Translations under genes and position numbers: made by a program
Part shown: positions 8,413 to 16,848 of the stretch, in pieces
Position numbering within the stretch: position 1 is the stretch's first letter
Layout of the letters: the number at the start of each line of letters is the position of its first letter
DNA from: Deinococcales bacterium
GTDB lineage: Bacteria > Deinococcota > Deinococci > Deinococcales > JAAFIG01
Assembly: GCA_025359505.1 (NCBI GenBank)
Contig: JANYHH010000101.1
Location: forward strand, 1 to 64,000
Direction of reading: 5' to 3'
Length of the DNA stretch: 64,000 bases
The notes under the pieces: model-generated
Database searches by the model: none
What the model saw: the letters and a program-made list of their open reading frames with translations, nothing else
What the model was told of the DNA's origin: nothing

Positions 8413-8645
8413 AGTTGCCTAGAGATGTCAGTGGCGAGTCATTGGCGCGGGTACTCGAGCGGCTAGGTTACGTGTTGGTGCGTCAAAAAGGTAGTCACGC
8501 ACGCTTTACGCACCCCGGCCCGCCGCAGGCGCACATCGCCATTCCGATGCACAAGCAAATTAAAGTCGGGACGCTCGGTGACATTTTGAAAAGCGTTGCC
8601 GAGCAGCGCGGCGTGACGCTCGAGACGCTGCTCGAGTTTCTGTGA
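8409..8645 (+). CDS. hicA: HicA-family toxin (mRNA interferase)
   Basis: A 78-residue double-stranded-RNA-binding-like toxin. The catalytic histidine is His30 in VRQKGSHARFTHP, followed by IAIPMHKQIKVGTLGDILK, the usual HicA core. HicA cleaves mRNA and is neutralised by HicB. Start GTG 8409 overlaps the hicB stop, giving translational coupling. All key residues appear intact, so the toxin should be functional. Confidence 0.9.
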   Translation: MKLPRDVSGESLARVLERLGYVLVRQKGSHARFTHPGPPQAHIAIPMHKQIKVGTLGDILKSVAEQRGVTLETLLEFL

Positions 8646-8680
8646 GACGCGGCTGCACCACTTAGAGGAGTTGCAAACAA

Positions 8681-9307
8681 ATGCCCGGAGTATTTATTTC
8701 GTTCGAGGGCCCCGAAGGCGCGGGCAAATCCACGCAGACCAAACTGCTGCAACTTGCGCTCGAGCGGGCGGGGTACGCGGTGACATTGACCCGCGAGCCG
8801 GGCGGCACACCGCTGGGCGATGCGGTCAGGAACGTCGTGCTGCTGAATCTGGATCTCGAGGTCACGCCGCTGGCAGAATTTTTGCTGTACAGCGCGTCGC
8901 GGGCGCAACTGGTGCGCGATGTGATTACGCCCGCATTGCAGGCGCAGCACGTGGTGATCTGTGACCGCTACGCGGATTCTTCGCTGGCGTATCAGGGGTA
9001 CGGGCGCGGCTTGAACTTAGCGTTCCTGCGCGAGGTCACGTGGGAAGCCACGGGTGGCTTGCGTCCGCACGTGACGGTCTTACTGGATCTCGAGCCGAGC
9101 GTGGGGCTATCTCGAGCCTCATTCAGGGGGGCGAAAGACCGTTTGGAACTGGCTGATCTGGCGTTTCACCAGCGCGTCAGGAACGGGTTTCTGGAGCTGG
9201 CCAGCCTCGAGCCGGAGCGGTTTTTGGTGGTCGATGCGATGCTCGCAGAACAGGTGATTCACGAGCAGATTCTGTCGGCTGTCGCTGGGTCACTGCTGGG
9301 GATTTGA
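8681..9307 (+). CDS. tmk: Thymidylate kinase
   Basis: The protein has 208 residues, normal for the family, and phosphorylates dTMP to dTDP for DNA synthesis. The P-loop is FEGPEGAGKST (8-18). The DR(Y) motif is ICDRYADSSLAYQG (about 93-106), and TREPGGTPLG (37-46) is the substrate-binding loop typical of this enzyme. A GAGGAG site lies about 12 bases before ATG 8681. It stands downstream of hicBA, with only 35 bases between, but has its own ribosome site. Confidence 0.95.
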   Translation: MPGVFISFEGPEGAGKSTQTKLLQLALERAGYAVTLTREPGGTPLGDAVRNVVLLNLDLEVTPLAEFLLYSASRAQLVRDVITPALQAQHVVICDRYADSSLAYQGYGRGLNLAFLREVTWEATGGLRPHVTVLLDLEPSVGLSRASFRGAKDRLELADLAFHQRVRNGFLELASLEPERFLVVDAMLAEQVIHEQILSAVAGSLLGI

Positions 9308-9435
9308 AGACTTGCGAGGCAAAACTTGGACGTTGCTTAGCTCGAGGTTGGCAAGCATGACTATTCAACACGCTCGTTCGTTCAAGATTTTGACCTCTCT
9401 CGAGCGATTGCTGGCTAAGTGTCATACTGAATAGC

Positions 9436-9696
9436 ATGACCCGCATCGAGCTGTGTACTGAAGGGCTAGAGCCACGTGTGCGCGAGGAAATCCTCGATGT
9501 GATCTACGAGGAGCTGCACATCTCCCCCGGTGAGGTCTCGAGCAACGGCAATTTTGAGCTTGATCTGATCAGTTGCGGTGAGGGGGTGGAGAACGCGCCG
9601 CACTTGCGAATTGACGGGTTGCCGTTCGCTCGGGTCACGGCCGAGCGCGTGCGCGAGTTGGTGCGCGGTGGTTTGCGTCGCAACTCGCACCCATGA
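9436..9696 (+). CDS. Reduced NuoE/thioredoxin-like 2Fe-2S family protein
   Basis: An 86-residue protein whose pattern follows the C-terminal thioredoxin-like ferredoxin domain of NuoE/HoxE: a first Cys at residue 7, ILDVIYEEL then ISPGE, a second Cys at 47 (LISCGEGVENAPHLRIDG), and a final ARVTAERVRELVRG. The family normally has four cysteines for a 2Fe-2S cluster; here only two remain, so the cluster is unlikely. Function is unknown. Its stop overlaps the start of the glycosyltransferase gene by 4 bases, so the two are co-expressed. Confidence 0.6.
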   Translation: MTRIELCTEGLEPRVREEILDVIYEELHISPGEVSSNGNFELDLISCGEGVENAPHLRIDGLPFARVTAERVRELVRGGLRRNSHP

Positions 9697-10517
9697 TCCA
9701 AACCGCAGCGACCCTCAGTATCATCGTGCCGACCTTCAATCGCCGTGCACTGCTCGAGGGTTGCCTGAGCGCGTTGTCAGGTCAGACGTTCACGGATTTC
9801 GAGGTGATCGTCGCCGTGGACGGCAGCACCGATGGCACGGTCGCGGTGCTCGAGAGCATCAAGCGTCGCAGCCCGTACCACTTGGAGGTGCTTGCACTAC
9901 CGCACGGTGGGCGCAGCCAAGCCCGCAACGCGGCTATAAAAGCGGCTCGAGGGGCAGTGCTGGTATTTTGCGATGACGACGTGACGTTTGAGCGTGAGAC
10001 GCTGGCTCGCCACGCCGCCTTCCACGAGGTCTTCAAAGACAGCGTGGCGATCGGCGCGGTGCGTTACACGGACGGCACGCTCGAGTTCCCAGCCGCACCG
10101 AGTTGGGTCAACCTGACCGGCATGAACTCCAGCGTGTCCAGAAGCGCTGCGCTCAGCGTCGGCGGTTTCGACGAGGCGCTGCACGGTTGGGGCGGCGAGG
10201 ACTTGGAGTTCGGCATTCGCCTCGCAAAAGCTGGGCTGAAATTCAAGCGGCTCGAGGGTGCGCCCGCCACGCATCACGCGCCCCGCGTGCGCGACCCGGC
10301 GAAGGCTCGCAGTGCGGGGTATCAGGCGGTGATGATCGCCAAGAAGCACGGCGCTCGAGTCGCGGTGCAACTCGGGGTGGATCAGCGGGTGCTAAGCGCG
10401 AAGGGGTTGTACCTCAACCCAGTGGGCGACTTGCTGCTGCGGGGGACGAGCGATTACGCCTTTGAACGTGCGTATCTCGAAGGCGCGAGGGCGGCGTGGC
10501 GCGAACTCGAGGGGTGA
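9693..10517 (+). CDS. Family 2 glycosyltransferase
   Basis: The protein has 274 residues and a GT-A fold. The N-terminal motif LSIIVPTFNRRALLEGCLSA leads into VIVAVDGSTDGT. The metal-binding aspartates are in LVFCDDDVTFE (about 88-98), and the acceptor-side ED motif is in GWGGEDLEFGIRL (about 166-178). It transfers a sugar from a nucleotide donor to an unknown acceptor, probably for cell-surface polymer. There is no membrane segment. It is translationally coupled to the small NuoE-like gene upstream (4-base overlap). Confidence 0.9.
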   Translation: MIQTAATLSIIVPTFNRRALLEGCLSALSGQTFTDFEVIVAVDGSTDGTVAVLESIKRRSPYHLEVLALPHGGRSQARNAAIKAARGAVLVFCDDDVTFERETLARHAAFHEVFKDSVAIGAVRYTDGTLEFPAAPSWVNLTGMNSSVSRSAALSVGGFDEALHGWGGEDLEFGIRLAKAGLKFKRLEGAPATHHAPRVRDPAKARSAGYQAVMIAKKHGARVAVQLGVDQRVLSAKGLYLNPVGDLLLRGTSDYAFERAYLEGARAAWRELEG

Positions 10518-10519
10518 CA

Positions 10520-10558
10520 GGGTTCGCAGTGGCAGCAGCAGTGGCAAACCCCTCCGGG
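10520..10558. repeat. Dispersed hairpin repeat (GGGTTTGC family), copy 2
   Basis: GGGTTCGC and GCAAACCC arms are separated by an expanded GGCAGCAGCAGTG-type loop, then CCTCCGGG. Related to 7072-7099 and 28494-28522. It lies in the 67-base spacer between the glycosyltransferase and trpD. Confidence 0.6.
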
Positions 10559-10584
10559 ATCGGAACGGGTAAACTCAAAAGCAG

Positions 10585-11607
10585 ATGAGCCTCGAGTTTG
10601 CCAAATGGTTGACGCCGACCGCACTGAGCAGCGATGAAGCCGAAGCCGCGATGGGCGCGATGATGGACGGTGAGCTGAGCGCGGTACGCACATCAGCCGT
10701 GCTGACCGCGCTGCGCGTGCGCGGCGAGACAGCGGCAGAAATCCTCGGGTTCGCCCGCGCCATGCGCTCGAGGGCCGTCTCCGTGCCCGCAATGCACGGC
10801 ATTGTCGCCGACACCTGCGGCACGGGTGGCACGGGCGTGCAGACCTTTAATATTTCCACGGCTGCCGCCTTCGTCGTGGCGGCCGCTGGGGTGCGCGTCG
10901 CCAAGCACGGCAATCGCACGGCCGGGCGCAAATCGGGCAGCGCCGACGTGCTCGAGGCATTGGGCGTCAATCTTGAAGTCACACCGCTGCGTGTGTCCAA
11001 GGCGGTCAACACGTTGGGGATCGGCTTTTTATTTGCCCGGGCGCACCACCCCGCGATGCGTCATGTCGCACCTGTGCGGGCTGATCTGGGGGTACGCACA
11101 GTCTTCAACATTCTGGGCCCGCTGACGAACCCTGCGGGGGCGACGCATCAACTCCTCGGCGTGCCGGAGAGGAGTTACACCGCGCTGCTGGCTGAGGTAC
11201 TGCATGGGCTGGGCAGCGTCGCCGCGTTGGTCGTCGCGGGTACAGCCCCAGACGGCTCGAGGTACGACGACATCAGCGTCGCTGGGCAGACCAGCCTGAC
11301 CGAATTGCGCGGTGGAGTGCTGAAGAATTACACCCTCGAGCCGGAGGATTTCGGCGTGCAGCGCTACCCGAGCACTGATTTGCTGGGCAGTGACCCAAGT
11401 CACAACGCGGGCGTGCTGCGCGAAACGCTCGGCGGGGGTGGCACGTCAGCGCAGCGCGACGCGATCGCTGCGAACGCGGGCGCGACGCTGTTTATCACCG
11501 ACGCAGCGCCGAATTTCAAGGCAGGCACAGCGCTGGCGCTCGAGGTCTTGAAGTCTGGTGCGGCCGGAGAGTTGTTGCAGCGCTACGCGGACTTCACGCA
11601 ACACTGA
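10585..11607 (+). CDS. trpD: Anthranilate phosphoribosyltransferase
   Basis: The protein has 340 residues, the normal length. It joins anthranilate to PRPP in tryptophan synthesis. Signature motifs are DTCGTGGTGVQTFNIST (about 76-92, PRPP binding), VAKHGNRTAGRKSGSADVLEALG (the KHGNR anthranilate/PRPP loop), and RTVFNILGPLTNP. TAAACT lies 9 bases before ATG 10585, suggesting a leaderless message. No other trp gene is adjacent, so the pathway genes are scattered in this genome. Confidence 0.96.
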   Translation: MSLEFAKWLTPTALSSDEAEAAMGAMMDGELSAVRTSAVLTALRVRGETAAEILGFARAMRSRAVSVPAMHGIVADTCGTGGTGVQTFNISTAAAFVVAAAGVRVAKHGNRTAGRKSGSADVLEALGVNLEVTPLRVSKAVNTLGIGFLFARAHHPAMRHVAPVRADLGVRTVFNILGPLTNPAGATHQLLGVPERSYTALLAEVLHGLGSVAALVVAGTAPDGSRYDDISVAGQTSLTELRGGVLKNYTLEPEDFGVQRYPSTDLLGSDPSHNAGVLRETLGGGGTSAQRDAIAANAGATLFITDAAPNFKAGTALALEVLKSGAAGELLQRYADFTQH

Positions 11608-11646
11608 GCGCTCCCAGCCGCTCGAGCTGCGACCCTCGAGCTGTGC

Positions 11647-12189
11647 TCAATTTCGCAGCTCTTTCTCGCGCTCCAGCAGCTCGCGCAGATTGTGCCAACC
11701 ATACGCGATTTCTTGGACTTTCACGCCGTCGACGTTGACGCTCTGCAACCCCAGATTGTCCGCCCCGAGCGCTTGATAGACGCGGGGCGTCGGGTTGCCG
11801 CTGCGTACCCGCACCAGCATGGAATTGGTGTTGTTTTTCACCAAGGCGGCCGCGACGGCCAGCAGAAGCTTCTTGCCCACGCCGCGCCCCTGATGCTCCG
11901 GCATGACAAACAGGCCATACAACTCTGATTCAATCGTCGGATGACCGCCCCACTCAGGGCCGGCGTGCGCGAAACCGATGACTTTCAAATTGTTGTTCTC
12001 TGCCACCAGCGCGGTCTCGTCCCCAAACTGCGACCCCTCGAGCACGTGCGCCCAGCGCGGGTCAACTTTTGGCTCCAGCGTTTTAAAGACTTCCTCGGGG
12101 ATCATGCCCGAGTACATCAAGCGCCAGCACTCGAGGTGGACTCGAGCGATGGCGGGGATATCGTTTTTGTGAGCGCGGCGGATTTTCAT
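11647..12189 (-). CDS. GNAT-family N-acetyltransferase
   Basis: The protein has 180 residues. It opens with MKIRRAHKNDIPAIARVHLE, typical of GNAT enzymes, and has the acetyl-CoA pyrophosphate loop PEHQGRGVGKKLL at about 103-115. A VYQALGA segment marks the last motif. The substrate (amine or protein) cannot be inferred. It has no operon partner, being convergent with trpD. No clear ribosome site or close -10 box is seen before ATG 12189. Confidence 0.85.
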   Translation of the reverse strand: MKIRRAHKNDIPAIARVHLECWRLMYSGMIPEEVFKTLEPKVDPRWAHVLEGSQFGDETALVAENNNLKVIGFAHAGPEWGGHPTIESELYGLFVMPEHQGRGVGKKLLLAVAAALVKNNTNSMLVRVRSGNPTPRVYQALGADNLGLQSVNVDGVKVQEIAYGWHNLRELLEREKELRN

Positions 12190-12260
12190 GGCGGTTGCAC
12201 GGGTTGTCCCGCTGCATCACAGTCTAAACCGAATTGATCCGACTGCGGGCTATTTTAGCC

Positions 12261-13847
12261 TCACGGCATCAAACTGCCCTGAACGCGCTCGGTGAACAGC
12301 TCGAGCTGCTGCGTCACCCAGTTGCCATCGCGCCCGAGTTCACTGGCCATGAGCTTCGCCACGTCCGGCGCGATGGCCAGTGCAGCGCGGGCGTCCAGCA
12401 GCAGTGCGCGGGTGCGCCTCGAGAGCGCGTCCTCGACGGTGCGCGACATCTCACTGCGTACCGCGTGGACGATCTCGGCGCGGATGTACGGCAGGCGCGG
12501 GTGTAGCGGCGCTTGCAAGTCCGGGTTGGCGCTGGCGAGTGCCGTGACCAGCGCCGCGTCGCTGCCGTACATGCTCAAGGCTTCACTCGCGCTGCCCGTC
12601 TCGAAGTCTGGTGCGGCGTCCATCGCAGGCGCGGCGTGAAGGCGCATCTCTGGCGTCGGTGACACCATGACCTCGAGACCCGCGACTTTGGCGGCTTTGT
12701 CGATCACCTCTTCGCCCATCTTGCGGTACGTCGTCCATTTACCGCCGACAATCGTCACCAAGCCTGATCTCGACAGCAGAATCGTGTGATCCCGTGAGAG
12801 CGCGGCCGTGTTGCCGTCCTCACCGTGCTTGACCAGTGGACGCAAACCCGCGTAAACGGCCAGCACGTCGTCCCGCGTGGGGTCTTTACTCAGGTAGCGC
12901 CCGGCGTGTTCGATCAAGAAACTCAGCTCCGCCTCGAGCGGACGCGGTTCGTACTCTGCGGTCGGGACAGCCGTGTCGGTCGTGCCGACAATCGCTTTGC
13001 CGTGCCACGGCACGACGAACAGCACGCGCCCATCGTCGGTGCGCGGAACCATCAGCGCGTTCGTACCGGGCAGGAACTCGTGTGGCAAGACCAGATGCAC
13101 GCCCTGAGACGGAGATAAAACGCTCAAAGCGTCTGGATCGTCCATCTTCCGCACCGCATCGGCAAAGACGCCTGTGGAGTTGATGACCGCCTTGGCGTGA
13201 ACCTCGATCTCCCTACCCGTCTCGAGGTCGCGCACGACCGCGCCGGTCACGCGCTCATTCGTGTGAAGAAGCGAGACAACGGGCGCGTAATTGACCAGCG
13301 CAGCGCCGTGATCGCTGGCGGTCAGCGCCAGTGTGATGGCCAGCCGCGCATCGTCGAACTGCCCGTCGAAGTACACGACGCCGCCCTGCAAACCGTTCGC
13401 CTCGAGCGTCGGGATACGCTCGAGGGCGTTTGCTTTGGAGATGAGCTTTGAAGTTCCCAAGCCCAGTTTGCCCGCCAGCACGTCGTAGAGCTTCAAGCCC
13501 ACACCGTAATATGGGCCAGCCCACCAGTCATAGGCGGGAATCACGAACTCCAAATCGCGCACCAGATGCGCGGCGTTGCGCCGCAAGCGTCCGCGCTCGC
13601 GCAGCGCGTCGCGCACCAGACCGATGTTGCCCTGCGCCAGATAACGCACGCCGCCGTGAACCAGTTTGGTGCTGCGGCTGCTCGTGCCCTTGGCGAAATC
13701 GTGACCTTCCACGAGCGCCACGCGATGGCCCCTCGCGGCGGCTTCGACGGCTGCGCCCAGCCCAGTCGCGCCGCCACCGATAATCAAGAAGTCGAAGGGA
13801 TCGGTGCGGGACGCGGTGAGCATCGCCATTGAGTTGTCACGGTTCAT
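12261..13847 (-). CDS. glpD: Aerobic glycerol-3-phosphate dehydrogenase (FAD)
   Basis: The protein has 528 residues. It oxidises sn-glycerol 3-phosphate to dihydroxyacetone phosphate at the membrane and passes electrons to quinone. The FAD-binding motif is FLIIGGGATGLGAA (20-33), followed by GTSSRSTKLVHGGVRYL, a GlpD signature, and IVGGKWTTYRKM (about 372-383) near the flavin. The C-terminal third is the helical DAO_C domain. Start ATG 13847 is 7 bases after TAAACT, so the mRNA is probably leaderless. No glpF or glpK is in the window. Confidence 0.95.
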   Translation of the reverse strand: MNRDNSMAMLTASRTDPFDFLIIGGGATGLGAAVEAAARGHRVALVEGHDFAKGTSSRSTKLVHGGVRYLAQGNIGLVRDALRERGRLRRNAAHLVRDLEFVIPAYDWWAGPYYGVGLKLYDVLAGKLGLGTSKLISKANALERIPTLEANGLQGGVVYFDGQFDDARLAITLALTASDHGAALVNYAPVVSLLHTNERVTGAVVRDLETGREIEVHAKAVINSTGVFADAVRKMDDPDALSVLSPSQGVHLVLPHEFLPGTNALMVPRTDDGRVLFVVPWHGKAIVGTTDTAVPTAEYEPRPLEAELSFLIEHAGRYLSKDPTRDDVLAVYAGLRPLVKHGEDGNTAALSRDHTILLSRSGLVTIVGGKWTTYRKMGEEVIDKAAKVAGLEVMVSPTPEMRLHAAPAMDAAPDFETGSASEALSMYGSDAALVTALASANPDLQAPLHPRLPYIRAEIVHAVRSEMSRTVEDALSRRTRALLLDARAALAIAPDVAKLMASELGRDGNWVTQQLELFTERVQGSLMP

Positions 13848-13964
13848 GCTAGGGAGTTTAGCGCGTTTATAGGGAAACGTTTGCAGGCTCGAGCATTCAG
13901 CCTCTCAAAGCCGCGTTGTTCGAGCCAAAACGCTGTTCCTAACGGCGTCTCGAGTCTTATTTTT

Positions 13965-13988
13965 CGAGCACTGACTTCGCAGTGCTCG
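13965..13988. repeat. Perfect 9-bp hairpin in the glpD-padR spacer
   Basis: CGAGCACTG (13965-13973) pairs with CAGTGCTCG (13980-13988) around ACTTCG. The T-run lies before, not after, the stem on the plus strand and on the minus strand it becomes an A-run, so it does not look like a terminator for either neighbour. Confidence 0.5.
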
Positions 13989-14003
13989 CGTGACAATCTC
14001 CTG

Positions 14004-14058
14004 TTGACCAGCTCACTACTCTGTGATACATTATAGTGGTAGTAAGTAATACGTTATA
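14004..14058 (+). promoter_or_regulatory. Promoter and candidate PadR operator of the drug-export operon
   Basis: TTGACC (14004-14009), a 17-base spacer and TACATT (14027-14032) make a good housekeeping promoter. A 13-base motif GTGATACATTATA at 14023-14035 covers the -10 box and recurs as GTAATACGTTATA at 14046-14058, 23 bases (about two turns) further on. Repressor binding to both would block transcription, fitting autoregulation by the PadR protein encoded next. Confidence 0.7.
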
Positions 14059-14090
14059 CCGAACTGGCGGCACAACAAGGAAGGCACAAC

Positions 14091-14420
14091 TTGGAAAACC
14101 TCACAGAACTGCTCAAAGGCGTGCTCGAGGGCTGCGTACTCGAGATCATCAGCCGTGGCGAAACCTACGGCTACGAAATCGCATCTTCCCTACGGACACT
14201 CGGTTTCACGGATGTCGTTGAGGGCACGGTCTACACCATCTTGCTGCGACTCGAGAAAAACAAGCTCGTCCAAATTGAGATCAGACCGTCCATCAAAGGG
14301 CCGCCTAGAAAGTTCTACTCGCTGAATGACGCGGGTAGAGCCGAACTCGAGACGTTTTGGACGAAATGGAATTTCGTCTCCGAAAAAATCAACGAACTCA
14401 AGGAGAGCGCCCGTGCTTAA
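14091..14420 (+). CDS. PadR-family transcriptional regulator
   Basis: A 109-residue winged-helix repressor. The motif is LEGCVLEIISRGETYGYEI followed by GTVYTILLRLEKNKLV, standard for the family. PadR proteins of this size repress their own operon and a drug-efflux pump and are released by the drug. Start TTG 14091 is supported by AAGGAAGG about 8 bases upstream. The end overlaps the next gene by 8 bases, starting a four-gene operon with a DUF1048 protein and an ABC transporter. Confidence 0.92.
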   Translation: MENLTELLKGVLEGCVLEIISRGETYGYEIASSLRTLGFTDVVEGTVYTILLRLEKNKLVQIEIRPSIKGPPRKFYSLNDAGRAELETFWTKWNFVSEKINELKESARA

Positions 14421-14757
14421 CTTCTTCAACAAAATCATCGGCGACAAAAAAGAATGGAAGCGCATGGAAGCCCGCGCCAAAGCGCTGCCACGCGATTATC
14501 AAATCGTCTACAAAGAGATCATGCAATACATGTTCATGCGCTCAGGTGGCGACGGCATGGACATCGTTGCCATTCTGAGAGACTTGCTGGGACTGTTTGA
14601 AATTGGTGCAGCCGAAGGCAAGCGCGTCCTAGAAATCACAGGCCAAGATGTCGCCACGTTCTGCGACGAGCTGCTACGCAGTGCCAAGACCTTCACCGAG
14701 AACTGGCACGAGACGCTCAACCGCAACGTGATGAAGAAACTTCAAAGCGAGGAGTAA
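14413..14757 (+). CDS. DUF1048 family protein
   Basis: A 114-residue helical protein: MLNFFNKIIGDKKEWKRMEA, then YKEIMQYMF, LRDLLGLFEIGAAEGKRVLE and VATFCDEL. This matches DUF1048, a family that nearly always travels with a PadR regulator and a drug ABC transporter, as here. Its role is unknown; a regulatory or membrane-associated partner is likely. Start GTG 14413 overlaps the padR stop. It ends 5 bases before the ATPase gene. Confidence 0.85.
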   Translation: MLNFFNKIIGDKKEWKRMEARAKALPRDYQIVYKEIMQYMFMRSGGDGMDIVAILRDLLGLFEIGAAEGKRVLEITGQDVATFCDELLRSAKTFTENWHETLNRNVMKKLQSEE

Positions 14758-14762
14758 AAACA

Positions 14763-15533
14763 ATGACGAACATCGCCATTGAAACCAAAGGTTTGAAGAA
14801 AGCTTTCAAAGCAACGAGCGTCTTAAAAGGAGTTGATCTCGAGGTGCGGCGCGGTGAGATCTTTGCGCTGCTCGGCTCGAACGGCGCGGGCAAGACGACA
14901 GTGGTCAACATCCTCTCCACGCTGCTCAAACCCGATAGCGGCACTGCCAGCGTCTGTGGCTTCGACACGCAGCGTCAGCCGGAGCGCGTGCGCGAGCAAA
15001 TCAGCCTGACAGGGCAGTTTGCTGCCGTAGACGGCATGCTCACAGGTCACGAGAACCTGATGCTGATGGCTGAACTCCGGTCGGTCTCCAATCCCACTCA
15101 GATTGCCAACCGCCTGCTCAATCAGTTCGGGTTGAGCGACGCAGGCAACAAGCGGGCAGACACGTACTCCGGCGGCATGACCCGCAGGCTAGACATCGCC
15201 ATGAGCCTCGTGGGAACACCCGCCGTGATCTTCCTCGACGAGCCGACGACCGGACTTGACCCAGAGGGACGGCTCGAGGTTTGGAAAACCATTCAAAAGC
15301 TCGCTCAGGGCGGCACGACGATTCTGCTGACCACGCAACAGCTCGAGGAAGCAGAGCAGCTTGCGAACCGAATAGCAATCCTGCACGACGGGAGAATTAT
15401 CGCCAGCGGAACGCTGAATGAACTCAAACAACTGTTTCCACCCGCGAAACTCGAGTACATCGAAAAACAAGTCACGCTCGAGGAAATCTTCCTCGCCATC
15501 GTCGGTAACAAGACAGCGGAGGTCGCAAGATGA
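14763..15533 (+). CDS. ABC transporter ATP-binding protein, DrrA-like
   Basis: The protein has 256 residues. Walker A is LLGSNGAGKTT (about 37-47), the signature TYSGGMTRRLDIAMSL, and Walker B VIFLDEPTTGLDP. The arrangement matches the daunorubicin-resistance type (DrrA). It powers export of a hydrophobic compound through the permease encoded next, whose start overlaps by 4 bases. The PadR regulator upstream suggests induction by the exported compound. Confidence 0.92.
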   Translation: MTNIAIETKGLKKAFKATSVLKGVDLEVRRGEIFALLGSNGAGKTTVVNILSTLLKPDSGTASVCGFDTQRQPERVREQISLTGQFAAVDGMLTGHENLMLMAELRSVSNPTQIANRLLNQFGLSDAGNKRADTYSGGMTRRLDIAMSLVGTPAVIFLDEPTTGLDPEGRLEVWKTIQKLAQGGTTILLTTQQLEEAEQLANRIAILHDGRIIASGTLNELKQLFPPAKLEYIEKQVTLEEIFLAIVGNKTAEVAR

Positions 15534-16285
15534 ATGTTTTACGCGATACGGTCATTCTGTTCAAACGCTCGATGCGCCACATCCAGCACAGCCCAGACAC
15601 GATCATCACCGTTGCGATCATACCGATCATGATTATGCTGCTGCTCGTCTACGTTTACGGCGGCGCGATCAAAACCAGCACCGGAACCGACAACTACGTG
15701 AACTACATGCTGCCCGGCATTCTATTAATGTCCATTGCCAGCGGCGTCGCCTACACCGCTTATCGGATATTCCTCGACATGCAAAAAGGGATCATCGCAC
15801 GGTTACACTCGATGCCGGTCTCACGCTCAGCCGTGCTGTGGGGGCACGTGATGACCTCGCTGGTGTCCAACGCGATCTCACTGATGATCATCTTCTTAGT
15901 CGCCTTGGTCATGGGCTTTCGATCTAGCGCAGAGCTGACCGCTTGGCTTGCCGCCGCAGGCATCTTGATGCTTTTCACCCTCGCGCTGACTTGGCTGGCG
16001 GTGATTCCCGGATTGACGGCGAAGTCCATTGAGGGCGCGTCTGGATTCTCTTACCCACTGATTTTCCTGCCGTTCATTAGCTCAGCGTTTGTGCCAACCG
16101 CCACCATGCCAGCTCTGGTTCGCGCCTTCGCAGAAAACCAGCCCGTTACCGCCATCGTCAATTCACTTCGCGCCCTCTTAGGCGGTCAGGCCGTCGGTAG
16201 CGACATCTGGACTGCGCTCGCTTGGTGCATCGGAGTAACAATCTTTGCCTACTTTTTCGCCATGAGAGCCTATAAGCGAGTCTAG
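15530..16285 (+). CDS. ABC-2 type permease, DrrB-like
   Basis: A 251-residue integral membrane protein with six hydrophobic segments, at about 26-44, 60-80, 105-130, 140-160, 170-190 and 225-245. The motif MQKGIIARLHSMPVSR in the second loop is typical of DrrB/ABC-2 exporters. It forms the membrane channel for the ATPase just upstream. It is the last gene of the PadR operon. Confidence 0.9.
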   Translation: MNVLRDTVILFKRSMRHIQHSPDTIITVAIIPIMIMLLLVYVYGGAIKTSTGTDNYVNYMLPGILLMSIASGVAYTAYRIFLDMQKGIIARLHSMPVSRSAVLWGHVMTSLVSNAISLMIIFLVALVMGFRSSAELTAWLAAAGILMLFTLALTWLAVIPGLTAKSIEGASGFSYPLIFLPFISSAFVPTATMPALVRAFAENQPVTAIVNSLRALLGGQAVGSDIWTALAWCIGVTIFAYFFAMRAYKRV

Positions 16286-16422
16286 TAACCAATCTCAGAG
16301 GCTCGAGTAATCTCAAATCGCTGCCACCAGTCAAAAAGCCGCGACCCTCGAGCCTACGTTATGAAGCTATCCCTGCGCGAATAGCCGATGCGCGTCAACG
16401 CCATATTTTGTACCCTCGAGCC

Positions 16423-16848
16423 ATGACCGATATTCGCAACGCCACACCCTCCGACATTCCAGCGCTGTGCGCTCTGATGCGGCAGTATTACGCGCACGAC
16501 CACGCTCGAGCGACGAATGCGCTGCAAACCTTATTGCGCGAGGCTCGAGGCGCGGCTTGGTTGCTCAGTGCCGACGGCGCAGACATTGGCTACGCGGTGA
16601 TCGTCTGGTCGTACAGCCTCGAGTACGGTGGGATTGAAGCGGTGCTGGACGAGTTGTACCTGAGATCCGAAGCTCGAGGGTCGGGGCTAGGGCGTGAGCT
16701 GATGCAGCACGTTACCCAAGCCGCTCGAGAAGCTGGTGCGGTCGTGCTGCGGTTGGAAACCGAGCGCGACAACGAGAGCGCACGGACGTTCTACACGCGG
16801 CTGGGCTTTGCGACGCTGGATCGCGTGCTGCTCATGCTCCCGCTTTGA
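16423..16848 (+). CDS. GNAT-family N-acetyltransferase
   Basis: The protein has 141 residues and a single GNAT domain: IRNATPSDIPALCALMRQYY at the N-terminus, LYLRSEARGSGLGRELM as the acetyl-CoA loop, and SARTFYTRLGF near the end. Start ATG 16423 is 6 bases after TACCCT, and the palindrome CTCGAG overlaps this -10 box. Its last 17 bases overlap the end of the opposite-strand acetyltransferase gene, so the two messages are antisense at their 3' ends. Substrate unknown. Confidence 0.88.
   Translation: MTDIRNATPSDIPALCALMRQYYAHDHARATNALQTLLREARGAAWLLSADGADIGYAVIVWSYSLEYGGIEAVLDELYLRSEARGSGLGRELMQHVTQAAREAGAVVLRLETERDNESARTFYTRLGFATLDRVLLMLPL

Noticed and set aside
13965-13988. Terminator in the glpD-padR spacer
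   Set aside because: The stem is good but no T-run follows it on either strand, and no gene ends nearby; both neighbours start here.
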